Of a stretch of 64,000 bases of DNA, positions 1-11,968 are shown one piece after another. Positions within the stretch are counted from its first letter, which is position 1. Every line of letters begins with the position of its first letter. A model generated the notes under the pieces. It worked only from the letters and a program-made list of their open reading frames with translations. It did not search any database and was not told the DNA's origin. The stretch covers positions 124,001 through 188,000 of the forward strand of contig KQ964263.1 of the NCBI GenBank assembly GCA_001566295.1, written 5' to 3'. The translations under genes and the position numbers were made by a program. The stretch comes from Microdochium bolleyi. Lineage: Eukaryota > Ascomycota > Sordariomycetes > Xylariales > Microdochiaceae.

Positions 1-701
1 GTTGCACCGAACGAAGTTAGTATCCTGCCCATTTCCCTCCCGTTCTCGACCAGGACGAGCGGATCGTCGATGCAGTGCTCTAACAAGACCGGCGTGTTTC
101 TCAGGATAGCATCGTCATTGCCACTCACAACAGGCCCCCAGAGAACAGCCCGCATCTCCTCCAGCGAAGGCCGGCCAGCGAAGGGGCACCGGCACGAGAA
201 GCCCAGGAACGCACCAAGCCTCGGCGCTGCAGCCGAGATGTTCAGGTTGAAAAGTACATGCGCTCCCGTCGCCGCGCCCATGCTGATGCCCGCGAGCACC
301 ACCTTGTCCCACCTGCCCCCGAGCAGCGCCGCCTCGTCGGCCAGGATCTGCCTGATGGCGGGGATCACCTCCCGGAGGCCCTCGGCCTGCAAGCCTTCAT
401 TGTCGGCAAAGTCGCGCACGTTCCAGACGTCGAACCACTGCGGCCAGGCCTCGCTGCCGCCGTTGGGGCTGCTGGCGACGCGGCGCACGGGCGCCTGCGG
501 GAATACCCAGCGGAAAGTCGGAAAGTGGGTGAGTAGGGTCTGGTTGCTGGAGTCGCGCCACTGGGCGAGCAGCTGGGAGAAAGAGGGTGCGTTGTCGCCG
601 CGGCCGTGGAGGAAGACGACCGTGTGCGTGTGCTGGTGCGGCGGGGAGGGGTTGGCGATGGTCGAGGGCGGAAGGGCCACTATTGCTGCGTGGCCGTCCA
701 T
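1..701 (-). CDS. alpha/beta hydrolase of the acyl-protein thioesterase / carboxylesterase family, C-terminus cut by window edge
   Basis: The 233 visible residues read as a serine hydrolase that would cleave ester or thioester bonds. An oxyanion-region motif VVFLHGRGDN lies near residue 30, and the nucleophile elbow GISMG, with the catalytic Ser, is near residue 137. A typical family segment ending in LLEHCIDDPLVLVENG follows near residue 210. The catalytic Asp should be in that last segment; the catalytic His is beyond the window. The start is the only in-frame ATG before an upstream stop at about 786, and it leaves about 30 residues before the HGRGD motif, as expected for the family. No signal peptide is seen, so the enzyme is probably cytosolic. 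It is divergent from the P450 gene across an 885-bp gap. Substrate (protein thioester, lysophospholipid or small ester) cannot be told from this sequence. Confidence 0.8.
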   Translation of the reverse strand, partial: MDGHAAIVALPPSTIANPSPPHQHTHTVVFLHGRGDNAPSFSQLLAQWRDSSNQTLLTHFPTFRWVFPQAPVRRVASSPNGGSEAWPQWFDVWNVRDFADNEGLQAEGLREVIPAIRQILADEAALLGGRWDKVVLAGISMGAATGAHVLFNLNISAAAPRLGAFLGFSCRCPFAGRPSLEEMRAVLWGPVVSGNDDAILRNTPVLLEHCIDDPLVLVENGREMGRILTSFGA

Positions 702-1586
702 GGAGGCGATGTGGTGGTGGTATTGGGGTTGGTACTTCAGGCAGAATACTCGAGCGCAGGGTTCACCAATCTCCACACCAATTGTTTATGCAGCAGGAGT
801 CGTGTCGGTCTCACGGGTCTGGCTGAGTCGGTCCTGGCGCGGGGAATGCGATGGGCCTCCACTATGCGGTCTGCTCGGCGGCAGCGTGCGGCTAACCCTA
901 CCAACACCGTTGGACATGATGGCCAGGCATGGCTGCATTGTTGTACGTGCTGCACTGCTCGGCATTGAACCTGTAAAGGAATCCAAAGCCTTGTCGACTG
1001 GGAGCGTCCAGGCAGGACTTTACTACAATGGGGCTGGGCTTCCATGATCCATGATCCCAGCAGACTTTGGCCAACTACTTTCATGTGTGTGCATGAGTCA
1101 GTACACCCGGACGGTGAGACGGCCGTGGAGAGAATTGTGCACAATGACCCGGCTTTTGTGCTTGCATTGCCAACGACATGACTGGACAAGACCTGCGCTG
1201 GAAGCTGGGCCAGCCGGAGATGCAGACCAGGGACCCCGGCGCTTCCTGCCCGGCGCTAAGAGCGAAGGCTTTCGTCGTGGCGTCCAGATTACTCCGGACC
1301 TTGGTGCACACAGCTAAAAGGTTTCGGGTCCGCCAGTGTCGCGCTCGGAACATGGCATAACTACTTTAGTACCCTGCCATGGCACCGGGAAACAGGACTC
1401 TCGGCAGCATCCTGCCCGGGCCGTGCTGCTCCTCGCATACAAAATCACGTATAAAGACTTGACAGGAACCGTCAAGCAGGAACCATTGCCCAACTTCTCT
1501 CTGCTCTCCACAGTAGACGAGCGACCAACACAACCCCGCCTCCAACCCGAACCACCACCCACGAAACTGACCTCGTCCCTATTTCA
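702..1586. other. divergent intergenic region
   Basis: This stretch separates two divergent genes and presumably holds both promoters. Short open frames overlap on both strands but none resembles a protein. The only element I would name is the TATA-like sequence near 1450, listed separately. Confidence 0.5.
1450..1455 (+). promoter_or_regulatory. TATA-like box of the P450 gene
   Basis: The hexamer TATAAA lies 132 bp upstream of the P450 start codon, within a CT-rich leader. Spacing fits a fungal core promoter, but this is position-based inference. Confidence 0.35.
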
Positions 1587-3417
1587 ATGTCCACCAAAGG
1601 GCTACTGGGCGACCGGCTGGAGCTCGCAGTGCCAGCGGGCACTCTTCTGCTGGGAGCACTGCTCATCATCCCGTGGCTGTCCCAGGCTCGCGCTGACGCG
1701 GCATACCCACTGGTCGGCAAGGAAGTTGGGGCTTTCTACAAGCGCCAGAAGCACTTTCTCCAACACGCCATAGAGTTGCATCGTGAGGGTTATTCAAAGG
1801 TAAGAGACAGAAAACCACCATTCGCTTATTGCAGACATGTCTTGCACGGCCGAGCTGATATCCTGCGCACCAGTTCCGAGATTCCATCTTCCAAATCACC
1901 GAGAGCGATGGTAGGCAATCCGTCGAGAAGACAGTCTCTGCAATTTCCCACAGACTGCGTGGCTGACAAGACTATTAGGCAATGTCATCATACTACCCCG
2001 CAAGTACTTCGAGGAACTGAGGAAACTGCCTGACGACATCATCAACAATGTTGTTGCTCTAGACACGGTAAGCGAGACAGACCAGTTCCCCTCTGCAACG
2101 CTCAGGCTCAGCATGGCCGCCATACTCACACCTCATGGCACAGAGGTTGGAAACTCACTACACCGGGCTCAGCTCGGACAATCCGCTTGTGAACCACATC
2201 ATCCGGTCCGACTTGACGCACAACCTGCCCAAAATCAACTACCTCTTGTCAGACGAGGTTGCGAAAACCGTCCCAGAATACCTCGGCACGTCTCGGGAAT
2301 GGCAATCCGTGAACATCAACACCGCCGTGCTGAAAATGGTCGCCATCGTCTCCGGGCACGTCTTCATTGGCCCAGAGCATAATCGCTCCGAGGCCTACCT
2401 ACATGCCAGCATCAACTACACGATTGATATCTTCAACGCCGCGGCACAGCTGAAGACCTGGCCCAAGCTACTACGGCCGATCGGCCAGTACTTCGTCCCC
2501 GGCGTCGAGACAGTCAAGGAACATAGGCGCCGGGCTCAGGAGTTCCTAGTACCTATTATCAATGAGCGCAGGGCACGCCTCGCAGCCGGGGAGCAGGTGC
2601 CCGACGACGTACTGCAGTGGACCATCGCCAAGGCCCACAAGTTTGGCATTACCGATGACGCCGCGCTGGCCGATGGTCAGCTGACGCTGAGCCTCGCTGC
2701 CATCCACACGACGACTATGATGGCTACACACATGTAAGCTACTCTATCCAGCCTGCTCAGTTCTACTTGGGGTGCCGGAAGACTAACCAGGGTGGATTTA
2801 TTCGCAGCATTTACGACCTCATTGGGACCTGCCCCGAAGTCATCCCCGAACTGCGCCAGGAGATCAAGACGGTACTTGAGGAGAACGACAACATCCTGAC
2901 GACGCAGGCTCTGTACCAGATGAAGCTGCTGGACTCTGTGATGCGCGAGTCCCAGCGGACAAACATCATCTCCGCCACCGTTTTCAAGCGCCAGGTGCTC
3001 AAGGACGTTGTCTTATCCGACGGGACCCGCCTGCCCGCGGGTGCGTCCATCGCAGTGCCCAACATCGCGCCGGCCAACGACCCGGCGTTGTACCCTGAGC
3101 CGGAGCGGTTCAACCCGTACCGGTTCTACGACCTCCGGTCCGGCAAGGTCGCGGACCCGCTCAACTACAGCAACAAGGAGCAGTACCAGTTCATCAGCGT
3201 GAGCAAGGAGAACATGGCGTTTGGGTACGGTCGACACTCGTGCCCGGGCCGCTTCTTCGCCGCCAACGAGATCAAGCTCCTGGTCGCGCGCATCCTGCTC
3301 GACTACGACTTCAAGATGCCCGACGGCGTGACGGGCCGCTACAAGAACATCGTGCAGGGCGGGTCCATCTCGGTCGACCCGAGAAAGGAGGTCATGATGA
3401 GATACGTGGGCGAGTGA
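1587..3417 (+). CDS. cytochrome P450 monooxygenase, five exons
   Basis: A 512-residue microsomal P450 fits exons 1587-1799, 1874-1910, 1979-2067, 2144-2733 and 2808-3417. All four introns are GT-AG, the exon sum is divisible by three, and intron 4 carries a CTAAC branch sequence. An N-terminal hydrophobic anchor (about residues 17-32) is followed by the usual proline-poor linker. The helix-K ExxR is ESQR near residue 355, and the heme loop FGYGRHSCPGRFFA has its cysteine ligand near residue 453. The I-helix segment AAIHTTT replaces the more usual AGxDT and is seen in many fungal P450s related to secondary-metabolism enzymes. The reaction is NADPH-P450-reductase-dependent oxygen insertion; substrate is unknown. 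No backbone synthase lies nearby, so involvement in a cluster is unsupported. Confidence 0.93.
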
Positions 3418-3989
3418 GCGCATTTGAGTGCGGGGAGTAGCGAACAGGCAAAAGACCAGACTGGCATGCGTGGTCTGTTTGATTGATCTTCTTTAGTTCC
3501 AAGTTTCCTTTGATGCATTGAATACAGCCTCATTCACTCCACAGGGGAAAAGGAGCACATGCCCATCGTGACTCTGAGGTTGCGACCCCATGTTATGTTG
3601 CCGCTCGATGGGACACGTCTAGCTGGGGACTTACTCTTCCAATAATTCACACAGATATTGTAGAACACATCCATCTCCGACTTGCCTTCAAAGTAACTTC
3701 CATTCGTACACTGATCGAAACGACAGCTGGACTGTGGGGAAACAAACAAAACTATAAAAATCTTGTCACTGGCAAGATAGCGTTGTCATGCCATGCACGA
3801 GCAAGTTCCGCAACCAACACTGCCGGGGTGGCGTGTTCTCCGTGCGGTGCCCCTCCTTGCCAAATTGCCGCGCGGCAAATGATTGCTTCAGACAGCGGCA
3901 TGCACACCAGATAGCCGACTTGACTGTTCCCCTCGTGTGAACGTCCACAGCAACCACCACAGCCCGCGACGGCGGAGAACCGACAAACA
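3418..3989. other. intergenic region, 3' of P450 and 5' of HNH-like/APH gene
   Basis: There are no supported genes here. Short minus-strand open frames lack recognisable content. The stretch is AT-richer than flanking exons and presumably holds the P450 3' end and the next promoter. Confidence 0.4.
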
Positions 3990-5937
3990 ATGGCATCTTC
4001 AGCGCCTGTATCCGTGTTGGACACTATAGTATCTCGCATCGACCGTGCTGGCCTCCCTCACCCCTCAGGCGCGCTGCTCGAGTGCTTCGTCCGCGAATCG
4101 ATGAACCCAGCACAGGCAGGGCAGTACCTCGCTCTCCGGCTCGATGCAGGCCAGGCAGCCGAGGTCGTCGAGGACTGGAAGTACATTGTCGGGTGTCGTA
4201 AGTGGCCTCGCCTCCCAGCACATTGACAGGAAGACTTGTCTCTGACCGGGGTCTAGTGACACAACCCACATGTCCACAGCAGAACCGAGCGCTGCGCGAA
4301 TCCGACCGCGCAGAGATTGCGCGGCGCGACGGGCATAGATGCTGTATTACAGGCAACACCGGGACGTCCAGGGACCCTCTGTCGGTGGTTCCCATCTTGG
4401 TCACGCCATTCGGCTGGAACACAGAGAAGGTCTGGTCTCACGCACATTCATCGCACGGGTTCCGGAAAGCCAGTACTAATGTGCCTTCCACGCTACAGAG
4501 GGATATCATGGAGATGCTTGGGGCCTTCTTCGGCCCGCAGTACCGGGACTGGTGGCTGACCGAAGTCACGCGTGTGGGCATGCTCCGGCCCCATCAGGAT
4601 CACTGGCTCGTGCAAAAGTCGGCCGCGGCAGCGTTCGCGGCCGGGCGCGTGCGGCTGAATCGGCTTCAACAGTCCATGATTGAGGTATGCTAGTCCTTTC
4701 TCTCCCAGTGCGTGCAAGTCGTGTCTGATGCTGACGACGCGGCGGATGTCAGTACGAGGCGCGGGACGTGCTGATGGGCCCCGAGGACCCATTGCCGATG
4801 CAGGGAAAATTCCCTCTTCTTGGGGATCACTCTCGGTCCGGCATCCAAAAGGTCGACCCTCGCTTCGTCGGTACTGCCGCCCGTATGTCCAAGAGCATTA
4901 GGCTTCTCGAACTGTCCGACACCCTCGCCCAGGATGCCACGCCTCAGCACCCACAGCACTCATCCCAGCCATCGCCCTCACCGCAGACCTGCCCATCCAC
5001 CACTTCCAACACCTGGGCCCCTGGTTTCGCACTTCGATGCTGGTTGTCATGTCCCAGCCGGCTCCGCCTCTTCGTCTATCAAGTGCTGCAAAGAATCGGC
5101 AAGCGGCTGTACGGGACCCCGCAGGATATGGCCACTGTCCAGCGACTCCCTTTTGGGCTGTATCTCAAGTACAATCGAGAGCCGGACGAGGCTCTGAATG
5201 AGCACGCAGCTCTCAACCTCGCAAGCCTGCACACTTCCATCCCGGTCCCCAGACCCATCGACGTAATCATCGAGCCACCTGCCCCCCGCCAGCCAGGCAC
5301 TGAGACTGCGCCATTGCTAGACGCGCCGAGTTCATCAGATGCATTCGTCGTCATCACAAGGCTACCCGGGTTTCCGCTCTGGCAGTGCCAGGAACTGCTC
5401 GCAGACCGGGACTGCGAAGCCATCGTGCTGCAGCTGGCCCACTACATGACAGAGCTGCGCGCGATACCGAGAAGTCCCGCCAGCTCATCGCCCACCACGG
5501 GCAAGGACTCGCCATCGACCTTGATCTGCTCCGCGACTGGCGGTCCGGTCCGCGACCCCCGCGTCCGTGGTGGCCAGGCGGTTGGCCCCTGCTCGGACGA
5601 GGCGTCCTTCAACCAGAACATGCGCTTCCCGAACGACCCTACTCGCCAGGGGCATGGCATCGTGTTCACCCACGCCGACTTGAACCCGCGCAACATCCTC
5701 GTCGACCGGTGCGTGCGGGATGACGGTACGAGGGGGTGGACCGTGACAGGGATCGTGGACTGGGAGACGGCAGGGTGGTTCCCGGAGTACTGGGACTGCA
5801 CCAAGGCGCAGTTCGAAGGGTTCCGGTGGACGAGGCGGTACAATCGCATGATGAGGAAGGTGTTTGAGGGGTTTGGCGGGTATGCTGCGGAGCTCGAAAT
5901 TGAGAGGCGGAGCTGGGAGTCTGGTGATGGCGTGTAG
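3990..5937 (+). CDS. fusion of a degenerate HNH-like segment with an APH-fold phosphotransferase domain
   Basis: Likely exons are 3990-4197, about 4290-4429, 4499-4684 and 4753-5937, giving about 572 residues. The first acceptor is uncertain: the strongest AG (4279) gives the wrong frame and 4289 restores it. Intron 2 has a TACTAAT branch sequence but a weak donor, and its length is a multiple of three. Residues 1-70 form a helical leader. Near residue 88 is RRDGHRCCITG, the opening of fungal HNH nuclease domains, but the usual following histidine is replaced in DPLSVVPI, so nuclease activity is doubtful. The C-terminal half is an aminoglycoside/choline-kinase-like domain with HADLNPRNILVD (catalytic loop, near residue 483) and IVDWE (metal-binding, near 511). 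The kinase motifs are intact, so it may phosphorylate a small molecule; no substrate can be named. Confidence 0.78.
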
Positions 5938-6173
5938 GGGCAATAGTCATCTGTCTCGCCGCAGTGAAGTTGAGGGGTACCTTTCAGATGACTCGAGATC
6001 TGACATCAATTTATCTACTGCATCATGGTTCACCCGCTGCTACATGCAAGGCACCTGATATTGTGTCAACGTGTCAACGTGGCTACTCAAAGTGCCTGGC
6101 GAGTACTACTCGTAGCCGACCAAGTGATCACCACAACGTATCATCCTCCAACGTAATGCCTCCTCAGAGCCCA

Positions 6174-6968
6174 TCAAATCTTGCCCTTCCACAACGCCTC
6201 CAGCGAAACCCTCCGGGCCCTCCACAGCGACTCTCCCTGCGCGCAAACCTCGCCCTCCGTGCCGTCCGGTAGCAGCGGCCTGATCTCCCCCGTGACCCAG
6301 GCCTTCCCCTTCTCCCTCTCGAGCTTCACCAGCCGCATGCTCACCAGCAGGACCCCTGGCGTCGGCACGGGCCGCTGGAAGCTCGTCGCCAGGCTGCCCG
6401 TCATGAAGCCGACCCCCGCGAACCCGGGCACCCCGCGCACGCGGTTCCACACCGTGATCTGGCCCATGCACTCGTCCAGCAGCGTCGCCACGGCGCCGCC
6501 GTGCATCACCCCAGGATAGCTCTGGAAACCAGGACCCGTGGCCACGAGAGCGTAGAGCGTGCCGTCGGGGGCGACGGTGTGGTCCTCGGCGGCCGCGGTG
6601 AAGATCGCGGGACCGCCGTTGGGGTCGCCGGAGGGGAGCTCGGCGATCTGTGCCGGTTCGAGGGGGCCTAGTGCCGGTGATGAGTCGCCAGCCTCTGAGG
6701 CGGAGTCTCCTTGCTGGTGCTGCGGCTGCTCGTCCTCGTGCCAGAAGTAGGTGAAGGCCTGAATCTCGCCCGCCGTCTTGAGCGTGCGCTCGATGTAGTC
6801 GCTCGACGAGGCGTCCCAAAGCTTTGTCCCTGGACGGGTGAGTCGCGCCTGGCATTCGGGTTTGCTGAGCAGGAAGGCGATGTCGCTGACGTGCCCGCTC
6901 TGGCGGGCTCCACGGGGTGCTGGGCGCAGCGAGCCCAGCGGCGGCAGTGTGTATGGAGACTCTGGCAT
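6174..6968 (-). CDS. hot-dog fold acyl-CoA thioesterase (THEM4/PaaI-like)
   Basis: A single-exon 264-residue protein carries HGGAVATLLDECMG near residue 155, the conserved hot-dog helix of the thioesterase superfamily. It is followed by the strand segment TSFQRPVPTPG. Such proteins hydrolyse acyl-CoA or related thioesters. The first ~120 residues form a helical extension ending in a Ser/Gln/Ala-rich stretch, as in fungal THEM4-like proteins. No signal peptide is seen. It is convergent with the HNH-like/APH gene, only 236 bp apart, which says nothing specific about its role. The ATG at 6968 is the natural start. Confidence 0.82.
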   Translation of the reverse strand: MPESPYTLPPLGSLRPAPRGARQSGHVSDIAFLLSKPECQARLTRPGTKLWDASSSDYIERTLKTAGEIQAFTYFWHEDEQPQHQQGDSASEAGDSSPALGPLEPAQIAELPSGDPNGGPAIFTAAAEDHTVAPDGTLYALVATGPGFQSYPGVMHGGAVATLLDECMGQITVWNRVRGVPGFAGVGFMTGSLATSFQRPVPTPGVLLVSMRLVKLEREKGKAWVTGEIRPLLPDGTEGEVCAQGESLWRARRVSLEALWKGKI

Positions 6969-9350
6969 TGTCGAAGCGGGTAGTAGACCTCCGACTAGGA
7001 GCCGAGGGTTAGGTTGGTACGCCGAGTATTGTCAACTGCTCACCGGCAAAGATTGATGTTTGTGAGTAACCGTCATTGAAGCCGTGCAAGATCAGGCCAG
7101 AAGTTGAAGTTGAGCATCTCCAGGGCGTCCGACAGGGGTCCGGACGGGTACAGCTCCATCAATTACGAGCCGAGGCAGACGAAGCCTGGGCGAGACGTAC
7201 CCCCTGGCCGCAAGCTCACACCACAATGTAGCCACCGCATGATTGAGTGCCTTACATGCTGGTAAACACGATGACGAACACAACTGACGGTGTCCCGGCG
7301 CCTGGCCTGTTGGTCTTGCATGAGTCATATCCTCCTTCATCTTCCCCCGAACGTCCTTCAATAAGATCGGCCACTGCTCCAGCTATCATGTCTTGCTGGT
7401 GGTGCATTGCCACTGACCGAAGATGTGCCCGAAACAATCTTAGGTCTCTATTTCTGTTGGTCGAGAACGAGTCTGTCCAGGCACGCGACGAGTCAGAAAA
7501 CCAAGAAGTAGCAAACTCACCTCATGCCGTCTAGGATTGAGGCCAGGATAGGGCAACACCTCCTAATGTCGATGCTCATGTCAAGGTACTTCGACGCGCT
7601 GCTAGCAATCTGCCACCTGCACCAGCACCTGAGGATGTTTTCCACCCTGGTGTACGCTGCACTTGAGGAGATTTCAAGGATTCTGCAAACTCTTCTACTA
7701 ACGGATGCAAAGTCAGCAAGATCGTTGGTCTTGAAGTGGTGAGAACGAGATACATCTTATACCCCTGAGCGCTGATCATCCTCAGCGCCAGAGGTCCTGT
7801 CTGTCCCTCCCCTTTATACGGCCCTCCGCTCTATCCGCTGAAAGGCAACACTTTCAGGTGCTCAGCCGGACATACTACAGACGACGGAGTACGGAGGACT
7901 CCGAGACAGTTCACCATCTCGACCGCTGCGCCCGTCTTGTTCGGACTGGCGCAATACGTGGCCCCATCGGACCAGTCGATTCAAGCCTCGCAATGCAGGA
8001 ATACAGCTTGCGCCACCACCAACACTTCCACGTCTTGCGACCTATTCGCTGACTTGCCAGCAATTTGATGCATGTCGTCGGAGGGCTGCATGCCTCCCGC
8101 ACGAGTCACATTCCACACTCATTCGAATGGCAGGGTGCCAAGAACTAATGGCGCAGCCTCTCTTTGGCTTTGCGCAGAAGCCTCACCCTTGCCAAGCACG
8201 GGATTTGTCGAGGCTGATTGCAGCGGTAAAGTTTCTTTTGATCTCCGATTGACATGTCTCAAGCGAATACTGGGTCCTTCGAAATACAGGATATATGCAA
8301 ATCAAGCCAACGAGTAACACTCGAGGACACTTAGTCCTGACATTGTGCGTTGCAGTCATGTGAATCCAGAAATTGAAACAAACACGATGGCGACGAGTGG
8401 AAAAGGAGCCTGTCACATTGTGTGCTCTGCGTTTGGGGGAATTTATTCACGACACAAAGGTCCTCCGTCGTACAAAATTCGCAGGCAGGTAATTAAGCCT
8501 GCGGACGTGGATTGAAGAACCGAGATACCTTGAGAGTTGGCAGCCTGCGGTGTATTCAAGACAACGTGCTTTAACATCAACGCCGGCCGCAGCTCAGCTT
8601 TGCATTAACAAAACGGCCGGCTGCCACAACGAGCATGCAACAAGTGGGAGCGTTTTCATGCAGGATAAATATGAACAAGTAATGCTACCTATTATTATTG
8701 GCGACGTGTTATGATCCTCCATGGATACATGAAGCTGGATTGAGGAGGTCGTGAAGCTCCATGTCACCATCGCTAGGCGCCCGGGATCCGGCAACCGCCC
8801 TGTTACCACCCAAGCGTGGGGGACCTTCCACAACAAGAAGCCGCCCAGCCATAGGCTGCCATCATCACGCAAGAAAGCGAGCTGCCGCAGAAGCGGAAAG
8901 TAGTAGGGAAGAAACACGCCTCGAGGCCCGCCCCACGCCACTGCCGAGCGGGCCACACCGTCACCGTCTTCTCCGCATGGCGCAACCGCGGGAGTTCGTC
9001 TTGGCAGCTCCTTGGCGATATCCACAACCAGGCCAACGGTGCGACGCTGTGACGAGGACGGGCCAGGATCGCCGCGCCCAACGCCTTGTCACCTGCCTGA
9101 TGGGGGTGGTCTTCGTATGCTGCCTCCTTATCGTCAAGCGGCAATGCGGACTTGCAATCTCTGCATAGCACGGCAGGCGGGTAATTTTTGATGGGCCAGC
9201 GGGGGAAGGGATTCGGAATTGATTATAAGAAAACGAGGATGTTCGTGCCATTGCCTGGTGTGGAGAGAGCCTTCTTCCATCTGCCAGCCTGTCAGACCAA
9301 CTACACTACTAGCTGTCGCGTGCTTCACAACTCACGACGCTCCACCCAAG
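6969..9350. other. 2.4-kb intergenic region with no supported gene
   Basis: Many short open frames occur on both strands, but none shows a recognisable domain or sustained coding character. The longest (8594-9025, minus) is compositionally odd and lacks convincing coding features. The right end should hold the promoter of the M28 peptidase. Confidence 0.5.
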
Positions 9351-11045
9351 ATGAAGACAACTCAGGTCGTGCCGTGGCTCGCCATGGCTGCTGGCGTTAT
9401 TGCGAAGCCTCCTGCCTGCGACAAACCATTGCACCCGGCGCCTGGGGGCCCCAACGGTCCTCCTGCTGGACCCAGAGCCACCAAAGTTGACTCCAAGCTG
9501 CTGCAAGAAACTATCAAGCAGGAGAAGTGAGTTGCTCATCGTGCTGTGCCTCGCAAGAAGCCCGTCTCCCTGCTGACACGCAACTTCCAGCATCTGGGCC
9601 ACCCTCGAGAGGCTCAACACCATCGCCTACGCCAACGGGGGCAACCGCGCCTTCGGCCTGCCCGGTTATGCCGCGTCGGTTGACTTCATCTACGAGGAGA
9701 TCTCCAAGCTGGGCCAGTACAAGGTGTGGAAGCAGGACTTTGATGCCCTCTTCTCGCAGGTCCGCTCCATCTCCTTCAAGGTCGGCGATACCCCGTACTA
9801 CGTCGCCGGGCTCACCTACTCGCCGTCCACCTCCGACGAGGGCGTGACCGGACAGCTCGTTGCTGCCCCTGCGGGCGACCAGGCCTGCGTCGAGGCCGGC
9901 TATCGCGGCCTCGACATCACAAACAAAATTGTCCTCGTCGAGCGTGGGCTCTGCCCGGATGGCAGCACGTTTGCGGGCAGGGTCCGCCCTGCCGCTGCCG
10001 CCGGCGCCGCGGCCGTCATCATCTACAACAACGTCGAGACCAACCTCACCGCGGGCACCCTGTCCAATCCGAGCCCCGAGTACGTCTCCGCAGGCGGCAT
10101 CAACCGCGAGGAGGGCCTTGCACTCCTCGCGCGCCTCGAGGCCGGCGAGACCATTTCGGCGACCTTCCAGCAGACGCAGGTCATCGAGAGACGCACGACG
10201 CAGAACGTCTTCGCCGAGACCAAGTACGGCGACCCGCGCAACGTGGTCGTGCTCGGCGGACATCTCGACTCGGTCCAGGCCGGCCCGGGCATCAACGACG
10301 ACGGCTCCGGCACGGCACTCGTCCTCGAGCTCGCGCGCGGCATGGACAAGTTTACGTCCGACCTAAAGGTGCGCTTCGCGTGGTGGGGTGCCGAGGAGAA
10401 CGGCCTGCTCGGGTCCAAGGCGTACTGCAACAGCCTCTCCGCCAGCGAGGGCGACGACATCCTCACGTACCTCAACTTCGACATGGTGGCTAAGGGCTAC
10501 TACGGCGTTTTCGACGGCGACGGCAAGACGCACGGTGTCGCCGCGCCCGCGGGCTCCGCCAACATCCAGAAGCTGTTCAACGACCACTTCCAGGCCCAGG
10601 GCATCGTCACCCAGGCGGCCCGGTTCACCAACGGCTCCGACTACGCCTCGTTCTGGAAGATCCTCAACAAGCCCATCGGCGGCCTTCACACGGGCACCGG
10701 CGTCGCCCAGGACAGCTGCTACCATCAAAAATGTGACAATCTAGACAACCCGGATCCCGTGCAGATCACCAACAATGCCAAGGTGCGTGAACATGTTTAG
10801 TGTTCTTCCTGTCGACAGATCGTATTTAGCTAATCATTGTTTCTCCCCGCGTTGTACAGGCTGCCGCCCACGTCCTCGCTGTCCTCGCAAACACCGGCAC
10901 TCAGCTGATCCCCGCCTCCACCATGAACAGCACCATGCTGCTCGCGAAACGCGACACGATCAACTGGGGCTACGACTTGGACGCGCTGGCGGCCCTGGAG
11001 GACTCCGAGGAGAGGCATCTGCTCACCTGCGGGCACGAGATCTGA
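9351..11045 (+). CDS. secreted M28-family zinc aminopeptidase with PA domain
   Basis: Exons 9351-9526, 9591-10782 and 10860-11045 join in frame to 517 residues. A signal peptide (about residues 1-18, ending VIA) makes it extracellular or vacuolar. A protease-associated (PA) segment, AAGAAAVIIYNN, sits near residue 145. The metal-binding set typical of M28 is present in order: GGHLDS (near 281), NDDGSG (near 293), GAEENG with the catalytic and bridging glutamates (near 324), NFDM (near 353) and GGLHTG (near 421). It would release N-terminal amino acids from peptides using two zinc ions, like fungal aminopeptidase Y / leucine aminopeptidase 2. The final exon is short and ends in a tail with Cys near the C-terminus. 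Two secreted proteases, S10 and S8, lie 16-20 kb away. Confidence 0.93.
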
Positions 11046-11738
11046 GATGTGTGTTACATGTGTGTAGTGTGTGGGTTTGGCGTGGTGTTGGGGCGTTGTT
11101 TGGGCGTTGGGGTTGGCTGTTGACGGAAGATAGTGGCCGTGACATCCAATGAAGCCCACAGGGCAGATAGCGTTGGTGACATGATCGCGTTTGTCTCTCG
11201 ATGGCTGCGAGTGCTACGCTGTCCCTCTTTTCTGGAAGGTCCATGACAGGTGTTCGTGTAGGAAGGGTAGGAATACCCGAAACAGCCTTTGCACAAGGAT
11301 GGCAGTCTCTTCCTTGCTTTGGAGCTGGGTTGTCAGATGGTTTTATTGCGGACAAGCACTACGGCTTTCGTACGAGTAGCCCGTACCCATGGTGAGTCCT
11401 TTTCTTGTGTCAGACCAACCCAGACGGTTATCCAATCGACGTACACATACCGTATGGGACGAAGTCCCAGTCTGCCTTGCTTATCTGAACCCTGCACGTC
11501 ATGCTCTGGCAACGTACCTCCTGCCTTGATGAGGACAAAGATCGACATGTCTCGCACTTCCCACCCCGCACCATCGGCCTTTTTATGCAGCCGGATCAAC
11601 CATGATCCTTCCCAATACCCGGCATTCGGGTTCCCCGCCTGCGGCCGGCGGACCATCATGATCCCCCACATTTCGCGGTTAGATATACACTTACGTAGAT
11701 TTATCCAAATCACTTTGGTGAATACACCGTATAGTAGT

Positions 11739-11855
11739 CCTCTGCCTCCTCTGCCCCCTCTGCCCCCTCTGCCCCCTCTATACCGTCTGTACCGTCTGTA
11801 CCGTCTGTACCCTCTGCACCCTCTGCACCCTCTGCACCCTCTGCATCCTCTGCGC
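11739..11855. repeat. 9-bp minisatellite, 13 units
   Basis: Thirteen consecutive 9-bp units of the form CCTCTGCNC cover 117 bp without interruption. The array has sub-blocks: four CCTCTGCC(C/T), one CCTCTATAC, three CGTCTGTAC, then five CCTCTGC(A/G)N. The block pattern indicates local expansion of variant units. It lies between the M28 and GMC genes and shows a strong strand asymmetry (C/T-rich on plus). Confidence 0.9.
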
Positions 11856-11968
11856 GCACCTGCCCTAGAAGACGGACAGAGGGAGGGGGGGCTCAGTCTT
11901 TATATAGTAGGGTCTTGACTTCGCCTTAAGCTTATACCATGTAATAGAATAAGAGTATAAATAGCCGT

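Noticed and set aside
1587..6968. Possible biosynthetic cluster of P450, kinase-like protein and thioesterase
   Set aside because: No polyketide synthase, NRPS, terpene synthase, prenyltransferase or pathway regulator is present; the thioesterase is a stand-alone hot-dog enzyme.
8594..9025. 143-codon minus-strand frame in the 7-9.3 kb gap
   Set aside because: No domain, signal peptide or codon pattern supports it, and overlapping frames on the other strand are equally long.
11289..11918. 209-codon plus-strand frame through the minisatellite
   Set aside because: Its C-terminal half is merely the translated 9-bp repeat (Leu/Pro/Tyr units); the rest has no motif.
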